Source: Parabacteroides sp. PM6-13 (lineage in GTDB: Bacteria > Bacteroidota > Bacteroidia > Bacteroidales > Tannerellaceae). From it: a stretch of 64,000 bases of DNA. The stretch is taken from assembly GCF_029892605.1 (NCBI RefSeq), contig NZ_JARXWF010000002.1, positions 1 through 64,000 on the forward strand, read 5' to 3'. Shown in pieces: positions 38,957 through 47,590 of this stretch (its first letter is position 1; each line of letters opens with the position of its first letter). A program made the translations under genes and the position numbers. The notes beneath the pieces were generated by a model. It worked only from the letters and a program-made list of their open reading frames with translations. It was not told the DNA's origin and ran no database searches.

Positions 38957-40186
38957 ATGAAAAGAGAATTCATACAAAAAGAAGAAGAGAAACACCAATT
39001 AATCTATACGGGTGTCATCCAAAATTTACAAGAAGTTGTTAATAAAGCCATAGGAGGCTTTCATCAACATAATGTAGGAAGAGAAGAGTTTTTGCATTAT
39101 TTCTACACGGAGGTTATCGATTTTTCCTATTTTATTGCACATGAAAAGAGCTGTAACGAAAAAATAAAAAAACACCTGTATCATTCTGTTCAAACCTATC
39201 TGTTAGAAACACGTAAAAACAATCCGGCACCATTAGATCAAGATTTAAAAACAGGCGCACAACTAACTATCGCTTATTATCTATCCAACAGTATCTTTCA
39301 AAATTTGTACTCTCTTTTCTGCCAAGAAGAACAACCATTCAAAACGCCATACGAAATAAAAGAGTTCCTTTTCAAAGAAACAAAAAAAAGATATCCAATC
39401 TCTTTTGAATTTTACTTGGAGTTGTTGCAAAAAGACGACTCATCGTTTTGGGACAGATCTTGCCTGTATATAAAGGAACTTTCTCAAATAGTCCTTTCTT
39501 GTGTCACTGCCAGACAAAGCAAAAACAATTACCAAGATATTGTACAAGACAATGTCTGGACTGATACTTACCTCATATTAAGAGACCGATTGGTTCATAG
39601 AAAAGGGAATATTCCTGTTTTTCAAACAGGCAAAGATCTCCGAAATTACATTGCAAAAATATGCAATTTGCTCACGCTCAATAATTATAAAAAATATTCA
39701 TCCAAAGAGGTATACATGGAAGAGCTCCTTACCTACTCGCCTGTTGAAGGGGAAAAAGATGAAGCAAACAATGATATGGGATGGTTTCAAGAAATGGATT
39801 TTTTTGAAAATACACGAGAGATGGAATTTTACACCAAAGAACTGGATATTGACATTGAGAACCCCTATGAAGTAGCTTATGCTGTATCTATCATTCTACT
39901 AAACACCAATCATCCAGCTTATCCTCTACTCACTCAAGGAATAGAGGATCGAGTTTCCATTTTGATAGAGAGATCTGTTAATGGGAAAAGCTACAAAGAA
40001 ATTGTTGAGGAACAATATGGCACGAGTATAGACAAAGAACAATTTCAGCGAGCAGTCGTAAAAACACGCAAAGATTACGAACGTGTAAAAGGCATGCTGA
40101 CCCAACGATTGATAGAGTTGATAAAAAACAAGCAAAAAAAAAATATTTGTTGTCACATTTCAGACTCAAGTAACATAGTTAAATAG
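38957..40186 (+). CDS. Putative sigma-70-like (ECF-related) factor with long N-terminal extension
   Basis: 409 aa from ATG 38957. Upstream in-frame codons run into the tRNA and are rejected. Residues about 190-245 (YQDIVQDNVWTDTYLILRD, then LRNYIAKICNLLTLNNYKK) resemble sigma region 2 (normally DIVQEVFLKLW with LYRIARN). Residues about 335-400 (ERSVNGKSYKEIVEEQYG, then FQRAVVKTRKDYERVKGML) resemble the region 4 helix-turn-helix. The N-terminal 190 residues are not recognised. The next gene is a membrane zinc-finger protein like anti-sigma factors, which supports the call. The match is distant, so a non-sigma DNA-binding role is possible. Codon use is AT-rich compared with the preceding genes. 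Confidence 0.6.
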   Translation: MKREFIQKEEEKHQLIYTGVIQNLQEVVNKAIGGFHQHNVGREEFLHYFYTEVIDFSYFIAHEKSCNEKIKKHLYHSVQTYLLETRKNNPAPLDQDLKTGAQLTIAYYLSNSIFQNLYSLFCQEEQPFKTPYEIKEFLFKETKKRYPISFEFYLELLQKDDSSFWDRSCLYIKELSQIVLSCVTARQSKNNYQDIVQDNVWTDTYLILRDRLVHRKGNIPVFQTGKDLRNYIAKICNLLTLNNYKKYSSKEVYMEELLTYSPVEGEKDEANNDMGWFQEMDFFENTREMEFYTKELDIDIENPYEVAYAVSIILLNTNHPAYPLLTQGIEDRVSILIERSVNGKSYKEIVEEQYGTSIDKEQFQRAVVKTRKDYERVKGMLTQRLIELIKNKQKKNICCHISDSSNIVK

Positions 40187-40202
40187 AAAGGAAATCAAAG
40201 GA

Positions 40203-40847
40203 ATGAATCAACAATGCAAAACATATCCACGGGAACAAGCTGAGCGCTACTTACTTAACAAGCTTTCTTGGGAAGATGAAACCGCATTCCAGCTACATTT
40301 GAAAGAATGTGAAGCCTGCCGATCTTATATACAAACGATCCGCCGGTTTGCTCAATCGATAAATGATAAGGAGTTAGACCTACCAATTGTTCCGCCAGCA
40401 CGTAAAACCATTGGGCGTAGGCTCAATCTTTCACGTTGGATTTCAATTGCTGCCAGTATTCTTCTGGTTGCCGGTTTTTCTCTTTATTATTATTCTCATC
40501 AACAGTCACTCTCTGGAGAGAACAATAGCGAACATGAATTGTTAATCAATGAACAGCATAGAGCTAAAAAGGAGTATATAGGGGATTCAGTAGAGTTGAT
40601 ATTCCCCAACGAAAGCATTTGCACCATAGATTTGCAAGAAGATCCATTATTATTTAAATGGGCAGAAGATGCTTATTTTGAGTTGCAACTAACACATGAA
40701 AATAAGATACTTCTTGAAATGCAAGATTATGGAAAAGAATACGCACCGAATTCTGAGAAAATAAAGCCATACTCATGGGTTGACTGGGTCTTATTGCTTA
40801 ACGGACAAGAAAAAAAAGGTAGAATATATTTCATAGATAAACAATGA
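40203..40847 (+). CDS. Anti-sigma-like zinc-finger membrane protein
   Basis: 214 aa. The N-terminal ZAS/zf-HC2-type motif is H-x3-C-x2-C (His 32, Cys 36, Cys 39, in HLKECEAC). One membrane helix (about 79-97, ISIAASILLVAGFSLYYYS) precedes a periplasmic domain of about 115 residues. This is the standard layout of a membrane anti-sigma factor that holds a sigma factor in the cytoplasm and releases it on an envelope signal. It is 16 bp behind the sigma-like gene and overlaps the next gene by 4 bp. Confidence 0.8.
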   Translation: MNQQCKTYPREQAERYLLNKLSWEDETAFQLHLKECEACRSYIQTIRRFAQSINDKELDLPIVPPARKTIGRRLNLSRWISIAASILLVAGFSLYYYSHQQSLSGENNSEHELLINEQHRAKKEYIGDSVELIFPNESICTIDLQEDPLLFKWAEDAYFELQLTHENKILLEMQDYGKEYAPNSEKIKPYSWVDWVLLLNGQEKKGRIYFIDKQ

Positions 40848-41182
40848 TCAGAAAGCATCTTATCACACTAATTATCACATTCGGTTGTTTGCAAGTGATT
40901 AACGCACAAAAAATAGAAAAAGTGGAAGCCGAAGCTATAGATGGGAAAATACGAGTCACTTGCTCCCTACAAACGAAGCAGCATGTTGATCTTTCCATCT
41001 CTTACTCGGAAGACAACGGGAATTCTTTTCTGCCTTGTAGAACATTGTCCGGTGATTTAATGAATCAACTTAGCGGGCACAAGCAATTAATTTGGGATTG
41101 TGGAAAGGATGGTATCATAATGGGGAGTTTTGTCTTTATAGTAAACTATTCCTTATCGGAAAATCCCCCCCCAGATAGATGA
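40844..41182 (+). CDS. Exported Ig-like domain protein, 5-prime half of a frameshifted gene
   Basis: 112 aa as read. Signal peptide ends VINAQ, then a beta-rich domain (KIRVTCSLQTKQHVDLSISY, LIWDCGKDG). The frame breaks at a run of eight C bases (41165-41172) and stops at 41180. With seven C bases, translation would continue as NPPQIDEQNSIKQEEKKK into the barrel-like part at 41229-41756, giving one 303-aa protein. The gene is therefore either phase-variable, a pseudogene, or affected by a sequencing error in the C run. Confidence 0.75.
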   Translation: MIRKHLITLIITFGCLQVINAQKIEKVEAEAIDGKIRVTCSLQTKQHVDLSISYSEDNGNSFLPCRTLSGDLMNQLSGHKQLIWDCGKDGIIMGSFVFIVNYSLSENPPPDR

Positions 41183-41228
41183 ACAGAATTCTATTAAACA
41201 AGAAGAAAAGAAAAAGAGTATTACCTCC

Positions 41229-41756
41229 GTGCAAGAGCAACAGCACATAGCTATTTCTCCTGAAAAAAACCTACCAACAGAAATAAAAGAAAAAAAACAA
41301 CGAGCCTCTTCTGTGCTCCTTCTCCCCGGAGTATCTGTCGGCAGCACCTTTTCTTACTCGCTAAAGGCGGGATATATGAATCATAGAATAGGAGGCTATG
41401 CAAAGTTTAAGTCTAATTTCACTTCTAAAGGTGATTTTGTTACCGGACAGATCAATAGCAATAATTACAATGGTGAAATGCGAATAGGACGTTTATCTCT
41501 ATTGGGAGGAGCACTTATTCGAACTACAAACTTCCTTATTCTATATATAGGGGTTGGTTATGGAGAAAGATGGGTTCAATGGGAGAATCATGAAAACCAG
41601 TATGTTGAGATAGAGGATTTTCTCAATGTAGGAGCAGAACCGGAAGTCGGATTGATCTTCACCATCCATAAGTTTTGTATAGGAGGTGGGGTTAACTGTT
41701 TAATCGGGAAATCGACAACCTTAGAAGGAAGCCTGTCGATTGGTTTTATTTTCTAA
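41229..41756 (+). CDS. Outer-membrane barrel-like domain, 3-prime half of the frameshifted gene
   Basis: 175 aa from a GTG that is only the first possible start after the break. The true protein probably begins at 40844. After a charged linker, the segment LLPGVSVGSTFSYSLKAGY and repeated amphipathic strands (GGYAKFKSN, GALIRTTNFLILYIGVGYGE) ending in GSLSIGFIF look like a small outer-membrane beta-barrel with a terminal aromatic. An Ig-like domain plus barrel is a design seen in other Bacteroidetes envelope proteins. Confidence 0.7.
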   Translation: MQEQQHIAISPEKNLPTEIKEKKQRASSVLLLPGVSVGSTFSYSLKAGYMNHRIGGYAKFKSNFTSKGDFVTGQINSNNYNGEMRIGRLSLLGGALIRTTNFLILYIGVGYGERWVQWENHENQYVEIEDFLNVGAEPEVGLIFTIHKFCIGGGVNCLIGKSTTLEGSLSIGFIF

Positions 41757-41768
41757 CAACACATAATA

Positions 41769-43721
41769 ATGAAACAGTTCATCACTATTTTATGTAGCCT
41801 TTTTCTATTAAGTGGTTGCGAAGACTTGACACCACCGATAAATCCATTAGAGGAAGAACCAATCATCACTGTGACGACTGGTGAAGCTTCAGATATTTTA
41901 AAGAATAGTGCTTCTGTAAAAATAAACGTGAGCCCCATCGCCTCCATCAAAAAAGTCGGAGTCGTTTGGGGGACAGACAATACCTTAAAAACAAATACGG
42001 AAGATATTTCCACCACTGACATCACTTCACAGGAAGTCTCACTGACTCTTTTGAACCTTACGGACAATACCGATTACTATTACAGAGCCTATGCGACTGA
42101 TTTTTCGAACAAGAACACATATGGAGAGGTTAAATCCTTTAAAACAGGGAGTCATCAATTTACAGTTTCTACCACAAACATTGAGGCCGGTTATTCAGCA
42201 GACGATTATAGTTTCACGATTCATAGTGATATTACATGGGCGATCACTTCCGATCAAAGCTGGTGCAAAGTGCAGCCCGCCTCCGGTTCCGGAAATGCGG
42301 AAATCAAAATTCAATTAGAAGAAAACCTTTTAGAGAATGAACGAACCGCTATTTTGACTATTTCGCCCAACGAAAATATAGCAAGTCAAACTATTACAAT
42401 CAAGCAAGCCACAAAAGGAAGTGCCACTTTTAGTGATGAGACCATTGCCGCTTCTACTTTCGAGCGTGGATCCGGCACTGAGGATGATCCTTTTTTAATA
42501 GTAAATGCCAGCCAGTTAAAGAAGTTGGTAGATGATGTGAGTCATGGAGAAGGATATTTCAACAAACACTTTAAATTAAAGACAGACATTCATGTAACTA
42601 TAAGTGAGTGGACACCGATTGGGTTCCTTATTAGAGGGGAAAAGTACATTTCTTTTTTCCCTTTTAAAGGCACATTCGATGGAAATGAGCATACAATCAG
42701 TGGCAATTTGATTTCCAGCAAATATTCTACATTAGCTTTCTTTGGATGTATAGAGGGGGCTATCATCAGAAATCTGAATATCTCTGCAGAAATCAGAAAT
42801 GAGGATAATAATAATTCTGTCTTATATACAAGTGCTATTGTTGCTTGTATTTCTCCTTTTAATTCAGCTCTTATAGACAATTGCACTGCCTCTGGCTCAA
42901 TCAGCAGCATCGGAGGAGAGAGTATCAACACGAATTATTTAGGAGGTATTGTAGGATCTACTGACGACCTGGCTATTATCAAAAATTGTAACGTTTCGGG
43001 ATCAGTAAGAGGCGGTGCAGCTTATTCAACGAGTGTTACTGGAGGTATAATAGGAACAATTGGTGTATCAACAATTGAAAATTGTATTGTTACAGGAGAC
43101 GTTATTGGCGGAGAAGCCACATGTTATGTACAATCAGAAAACAGTGCCCTTGTAGGGACATATTCAACAGGAGGTATAGCCGGATGGGGAAGAGGCACTA
43201 TTTCCGACTGTATAGTGTCTGCAAGTATTATTGGTGGTGCCGCACCTGGCGGTGGGAATACAGGGGGAATTTATGGCGATGCAGGGAATGGAATAATTAA
43301 AAACTGCATTGTCACCTCCGATGCAATAATTACTAGCGGCAAAGGCACAATTCTCAAGTATTCTCAATGTAACACAGGGGGTATTTCCGGGAAGAATCAC
43401 GGAACTATTGATAATTGCACAAATAATGCTACTGTAAATAACGGGGATACCTCGGCGCGAACAACTGGAGGTATAGTCGGACAAAATTACGGGAAGATAC
43501 ATCGCAGCCTAAATACAGGAAGTATTACCTCTTTAAATAGCTATTATATAGGCGGGTTGGTTGGTAGTAATGTTGACAATGATCTTTATACAGGATGCGT
43601 CTATTCTTGCTGCCGAAATACAGGAAGAGTGAATGGTCAAGTGGCAAGCGATGATAATAGAATAGGCAACCAATCTCAAAGCGGAATCGCTACCTGCCCT
43701 GACAACCATACAAAAAGATAA
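41769..43721 (+). CDS. BACON/GLUG surface lipoprotein 1
   Basis: 650 aa. Lipobox LLSGC (about Cys 17). An FN3-like domain (about 45-125, ending DYYYRAYATDFSNKNTYGE) and a BACON domain (about 130-220, WAITSDQSWCKVQPASGSG) are followed by a long region of GLUG-type beta-helix repeats (about 240-610; units such as NYLGGIVGSTDD, ATISGGIIG-like and TGGISGKNHGTIDNC). The protein ends CPDNHTKR. It should be surface-exposed and bind glycans or proteins; that role is inferred from the domains. Residues about 28-256 are almost identical to the next gene. Confidence 0.85.
   Translation: MKQFITILCSLFLLSGCEDLTPPINPLEEEPIITVTTGEASDILKNSASVKINVSPIASIKKVGVVWGTDNTLKTNTEDISTTDITSQEVSLTLLNLTDNTDYYYRAYATDFSNKNTYGEVKSFKTGSHQFTVSTTNIEAGYSADDYSFTIHSDITWAITSDQSWCKVQPASGSGNAEIKIQLEENLLENERTAILTISPNENIASQTITIKQATKGSATFSDETIAASTFERGSGTEDDPFLIVNASQLKKLVDDVSHGEGYFNKHFKLKTDIHVTISEWTPIGFLIRGEKYISFFPFKGTFDGNEHTISGNLISSKYSTLAFFGCIEGAIIRNLNISAEIRNEDNNNSVLYTSAIVACISPFNSALIDNCTASGSISSIGGESINTNYLGGIVGSTDDLAIIKNCNVSGSVRGGAAYSTSVTGGIIGTIGVSTIENCIVTGDVIGGEATCYVQSENSALVGTYSTGGIAGWGRGTISDCIVSASIIGGAAPGGGNTGGIYGDAGNGIIKNCIVTSDAIITSGKGTILKYSQCNTGGISGKNHGTIDNCTNNATVNNGDTSARTTGGIVGQNYGKIHRSLNTGSITSLNSYYIGGLVGSNVDNDLYTGCVYSCCRNTGRVNGQVASDDNRIGNQSQSGIATCPDNHTKR
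41850..42537 (+). repeat. 688-bp direct repeat, copy 1
   Basis: Near-identical to 43848-44535, 1998 bp downstream, in the same frame. It covers the FN3-like and BACON domains and the first GLUG-leading segment (to KKLVDD). Beyond it the two genes diverge sharply. Confidence 0.9.
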
Positions 43722-43727
43722 TACAAG

Positions 43728-45593
43728 ATGAAAAAACGACTTCCATATAAAACAACGATTGGGCGGAAAGCATCCTTTGCCTTTACCGCTCTATGGTTAC
43801 TTTTTCTTTCGGGGTGCGAAGACTTAACAGCACCGATAAATCCAATAGAGGAAGAGCCTATCATCACTGTGACGACCGGTGAAGCTTCAGATATTTTAAA
43901 GAATAGTGCTTCTGTAAAAATAAACGTGAGCCCCATCGCCTCCATAAAAAAAGCCGGAGTCGTTTGGGGGACAGACAATACCTTAAAAACAAATACGGAA
44001 GATATTTCCACCACTGACATCACTTCACAGGAAGTCTCACTGACTCTTTTGAACCTTACGGACAATACCGATTACTATTACAGAGCCTATGCGACTGATT
44101 TTTCGAACAAGAACACATATGGAGAGGTTAAATCCTTTAAAACAGGGAGTCATCAATTTACTGTTTCTACCACTAACATTGAGGCCGGTTATTCAGCAAA
44201 CGATTATAGTTTCACGATTCATAGTGATATTACATGGGCGATCACTTCCAATCAAAGCTGGTGCAAAGTGCAGCCCGCCTCCGGTTCCGGAAATGCGGAA
44301 ATCAAAATTCAATTAGAAGAAAACCTTTTAGAGAATGAACGAACCGCTATTTTGACTATTTCGCCCAACAAAAATGTAGCAAGCCAAACTATTACGGTCA
44401 AGCAAGCCACAAAAGGAAGTGCCACTTTTAGTGATGAGACCATTGCTGCTTCAACTTTCGAGCGTGGATCCGGCACTGAGGATGATCCTTTTTTAATAGT
44501 AAATGCCAGCCAGTTAAAGAAGTTGGTAGATGATTTGAATAAAATGAATAATGAAGAATACACCAATAAGCACCTAAAATTGATGACAGACATTCATGTA
44601 ACAGCAGATGAATGGATTCCGATTAATTTTTCAAACGGGACGTTCGATGGGAATGGGTATACAATTAGAGGGTTGTTATTTACGAGTAAAGATAGTGTAT
44701 TCGGATTCTTTGGAAGGATAAAAAATTCGGCTACTGTTAAAAATTTACATATAGCGGCAGAGGTGAAGAATGAATACTATGGTAGTGGATATTTTACATG
44801 TGGAACAGGCGCTGTTGTAGGAATCACCTCCAATAGTATTATTGAAAACTGTACATTCTCTAAAATTATAACAGCGATGGGAAATATGGATGGAGACTGC
44901 AATTTAGGAGGTATTGTTGGAATGGCCTCTAATACAAAGATCCAAAACTGCAAAATGACTGGAACTGTAAAAGGGGGAGTAAGTTATAGTACTTTTCACA
45001 CTGGAGGTATTATAGGATTGGGATCAGGGACCATTAGTGGCTGTACTGTCTCTGGATTTATATCTGCTGGAGAGACAACTGGATACGGTCAAGCCCCGTC
45101 TGGATTTCTTTATGGTCAAAATCTATATACAGGTGGTATTGCAGGAAGATTTGGAGACTTTATTACAGAGTGTGCATTCTCAGGAACGATTACAGGTGGA
45201 GTAGGAACTGGAGCTCCATTTACCGGTGGAATAGCTGGTTCAACTGAAGAAGGAACTATAATTACAAATTGTGCAGTGTCATCACCTTCCACTATCAATG
45301 GTGGGATAGTAGTGCCTATTCCTCTGAATACACAGCCTACTGTTTGTTATACGGGAGGGATTATTGGATTAAATTTTGCGGGGTCAATTCATAATTGCAC
45401 AAATAGCAGTATAGTGAATGAAGGAGAGGCAGATATGCGACGCACTGGTGGTATTGCAGGAAGCAATTCTGGAGAAATCTATTTCTGCAATCGCAATACT
45501 GGTATAGTTAACGGTCTAGCCGCAAATAGCGAAAATATAATAGGATATGGTAATGAGATAACTTCCTGCCCTCACAACCACCCCCAAAGATAA
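43728..45593 (+). CDS. BACON/GLUG surface lipoprotein 2
   Basis: 621 aa. A longer N-terminus (MKKRLPYKTTIGRKASFAFT) leads to lipobox FLSGC. The FN3-like and BACON domains are nearly the same as protein 1 at the DNA level. The GLUG repeat half (about 245-590) is different, with units such as NLGGIVGMASNTKIQNC and FTGGIAGSTEEG. The C-terminus is CPHNHPQR. It follows gene 1 by 6 bp, so it is the same operon. The conserved head with a variable tail suggests duplication followed by tail replacement. Confidence 0.85.
   Translation: MKKRLPYKTTIGRKASFAFTALWLLFLSGCEDLTAPINPIEEEPIITVTTGEASDILKNSASVKINVSPIASIKKAGVVWGTDNTLKTNTEDISTTDITSQEVSLTLLNLTDNTDYYYRAYATDFSNKNTYGEVKSFKTGSHQFTVSTTNIEAGYSANDYSFTIHSDITWAITSNQSWCKVQPASGSGNAEIKIQLEENLLENERTAILTISPNKNVASQTITVKQATKGSATFSDETIAASTFERGSGTEDDPFLIVNASQLKKLVDDLNKMNNEEYTNKHLKLMTDIHVTADEWIPINFSNGTFDGNGYTIRGLLFTSKDSVFGFFGRIKNSATVKNLHIAAEVKNEYYGSGYFTCGTGAVVGITSNSIIENCTFSKIITAMGNMDGDCNLGGIVGMASNTKIQNCKMTGTVKGGVSYSTFHTGGIIGLGSGTISGCTVSGFISAGETTGYGQAPSGFLYGQNLYTGGIAGRFGDFITECAFSGTITGGVGTGAPFTGGIAGSTEEGTIITNCAVSSPSTINGGIVVPIPLNTQPTVCYTGGIIGLNFAGSIHNCTNSSIVNEGEADMRRTGGIAGSNSGEIYFCNRNTGIVNGLAANSENIIGYGNEITSCPHNHPQR
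43848..44535 (+). repeat. 688-bp direct repeat, copy 2
   Basis: Partner of 41850-42537. Recombination between the copies would delete about 2 kb and create a hybrid lipoprotein. Confidence 0.9.
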
Positions 45594-45603
45594 TATAACC
45601 CTC

Positions 45604-47529
45604 ATGAAACATTTTATCTACATATTATTCCTCCTCCTTCTTTGTGGATGCGAAGATATTACGCCGCCGGAAAAGCAGACCATAGTGGTGACTACACAAG
45701 CTGTAGATATTTCTAAAAACAGTGCTTTAGTGAAAGTGAAAGTGAAAGCGACACCATCTACTGCCGTCAAAGAAGCTGGTGTGATCTGGGGAACAGATGA
45801 GATGCTTGAAACGGGAACAGATAAAAAATCCAGTACGGATATATCCGCGGAAGAATTTTCATTCCAAATCTCAAACTTAAATAGTAGTACAAATTACTAT
45901 TGCCCAGCTTATGCGATTGACAAGTTCGACAACTCTATTTTCAATGATATAAAACCCTCTCAAACAAGCAATTGCCTACTAAGCATTTCGATAGAAACCA
46001 TTGATGTCGGATATGAAGCTGGTGAATATAGAAATCAAATTATTAGCGATATTGAATGGTCTATTATTTCTGATCAACCTTGGTGTTCTCCACAACAATC
46101 GTCTGGGCATGGTGATGTAGATGTGATTATTTCTTTAGAAGAAAATACTTCAGAACAGGAACGAATAGCCATTTTAACCCTTTCATCTACAGAACAAATT
46201 CCAGACAAAACGATAATAGTGATACAAAAGAGCAAAGGTAATGCTACATTTAGTTATAAGACAACTGCTGCTTCAAGCTTTGAAGGAGGTTCAGGCACTG
46301 AGGCGGATCCCTATCTTGTAGTAAATACCTGCCAGTTAAAGAAGCTTGTGGAGGATGTAAATAATGGGAACTCATATAGAGATCAATGTTTCAAGTTAAT
46401 GACAGATATTGAGGTTACGTCAAATGAGTGGGAGCCTATAGGAGCTGGTACAGACGATAAAGGTTATACTTTTAATGGACCATTAGATGGAAATGGACGT
46501 ACGATTAAATGGAAGTTATACAGTAATAAAGCATCCTACTTTGGTTTTTGGGGTATGATAGACTATGCAACAATTAAAAATCTTAATATCGCTGCAGAGA
46601 TTAAAAGCGAATATACCGGAAATGGTTTTGCGATGATAGGAGCATTAGTGGGTCGTGTAGGTCATACGTATTATAGTCAATATTCTATTGAAAGCTGTAT
46701 CTTTTCTGGTACAATAACAGCAAAAGGGAGTCGTGATCTTGGTACTTATTTAGGGGGAATTGCAGGAGGCAGATGGAACTTCAATGAACCGACAATAATA
46801 ATTCGCAACTGTAAAATGACGGAATCAGTAAAAGGGGGTATAAGTTATGGTGGTTATTATATTGGAGGTATAATCGGATGGGGAGATGGAGTTATTGATG
46901 ACTGTAATGTTTCTGGAAATGTTACTGGAGGAAAAACAACTTGCTATGAACAGAATCAAGTAGCAGGCTCAAGTACTGGTGATATTATTGGACGCGATTT
47001 TGGTAATATTTCAAATTGTACATTTTCTGGCACTGTTATTGGGGGAAATGGAACGGCTGGTGATGAAACTAGTGGGATAAGTGGGTCTCATCATACTGGT
47101 GGAATAATTACCAATTGTGCTGTTACCTCTTCCGCACTTATCAATGGAGGGGAGAAAGGTGCTTTAACTCCATATGCACACTATATAACAGGAGAAATTA
47201 CAGGAAGAAACCATGGAACAATAGATAACTACACAAATAATGCTACAGTAAATAGTAGTGGAGAAGCATTTGATCAACAAACAGGAGGTATTGCAGGGCT
47301 GAATTATGGGGATATTCATCGAAGTTTGAATACGGGAAATATAAACGCTCCTGATTATTATCCCACAGGTGGTTTAGTCGGAAGGAATATTAACGCAGAT
47401 TATGCTACCGGCAAGGTCTACTCCTGCTGCCGCAACACCGGCAGAGTAAATGGTCAAGCGGCAAGTGACAGTAATATAATTGGATCTGATCAAATTACTC
47501 CCTGTCCCGACAACCATACTAAACGATAA
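45604..47529 (+). CDS. BACON/GLUG surface lipoprotein 3
   Basis: 641 aa. Lipobox LLLCGC. Same order as proteins 1 and 2 (FN3-like, BACON with WSIISDQPWCSPQQSSGHG, GLUG repeats such as TYLGGIAGGRWN and YIGGIIGWGDGVID) but clearly diverged in the head. The C-terminus is CPDNHTKR, as in protein 1, and the preceding VYSCCRNTGRVNGQ is shared. It is therefore an older paralogue that keeps the common C-terminus. Confidence 0.85.
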   Translation: MKHFIYILFLLLLCGCEDITPPEKQTIVVTTQAVDISKNSALVKVKVKATPSTAVKEAGVIWGTDEMLETGTDKKSSTDISAEEFSFQISNLNSSTNYYCPAYAIDKFDNSIFNDIKPSQTSNCLLSISIETIDVGYEAGEYRNQIISDIEWSIISDQPWCSPQQSSGHGDVDVIISLEENTSEQERIAILTLSSTEQIPDKTIIVIQKSKGNATFSYKTTAASSFEGGSGTEADPYLVVNTCQLKKLVEDVNNGNSYRDQCFKLMTDIEVTSNEWEPIGAGTDDKGYTFNGPLDGNGRTIKWKLYSNKASYFGFWGMIDYATIKNLNIAAEIKSEYTGNGFAMIGALVGRVGHTYYSQYSIESCIFSGTITAKGSRDLGTYLGGIAGGRWNFNEPTIIIRNCKMTESVKGGISYGGYYIGGIIGWGDGVIDDCNVSGNVTGGKTTCYEQNQVAGSSTGDIIGRDFGNISNCTFSGTVIGGNGTAGDETSGISGSHHTGGIITNCAVTSSALINGGEKGALTPYAHYITGEITGRNHGTIDNYTNNATVNSSGEAFDQQTGGIAGLNYGDIHRSLNTGNINAPDYYPTGGLVGRNINADYATGKVYSCCRNTGRVNGQAASDSNIIGSDQITPCPDNHTKR

Positions 47530-47590
47530 AATATAAAAACACTTATATATGAAACAGAAAATATACCTATTCATTACTCTCTAGTTTGGG

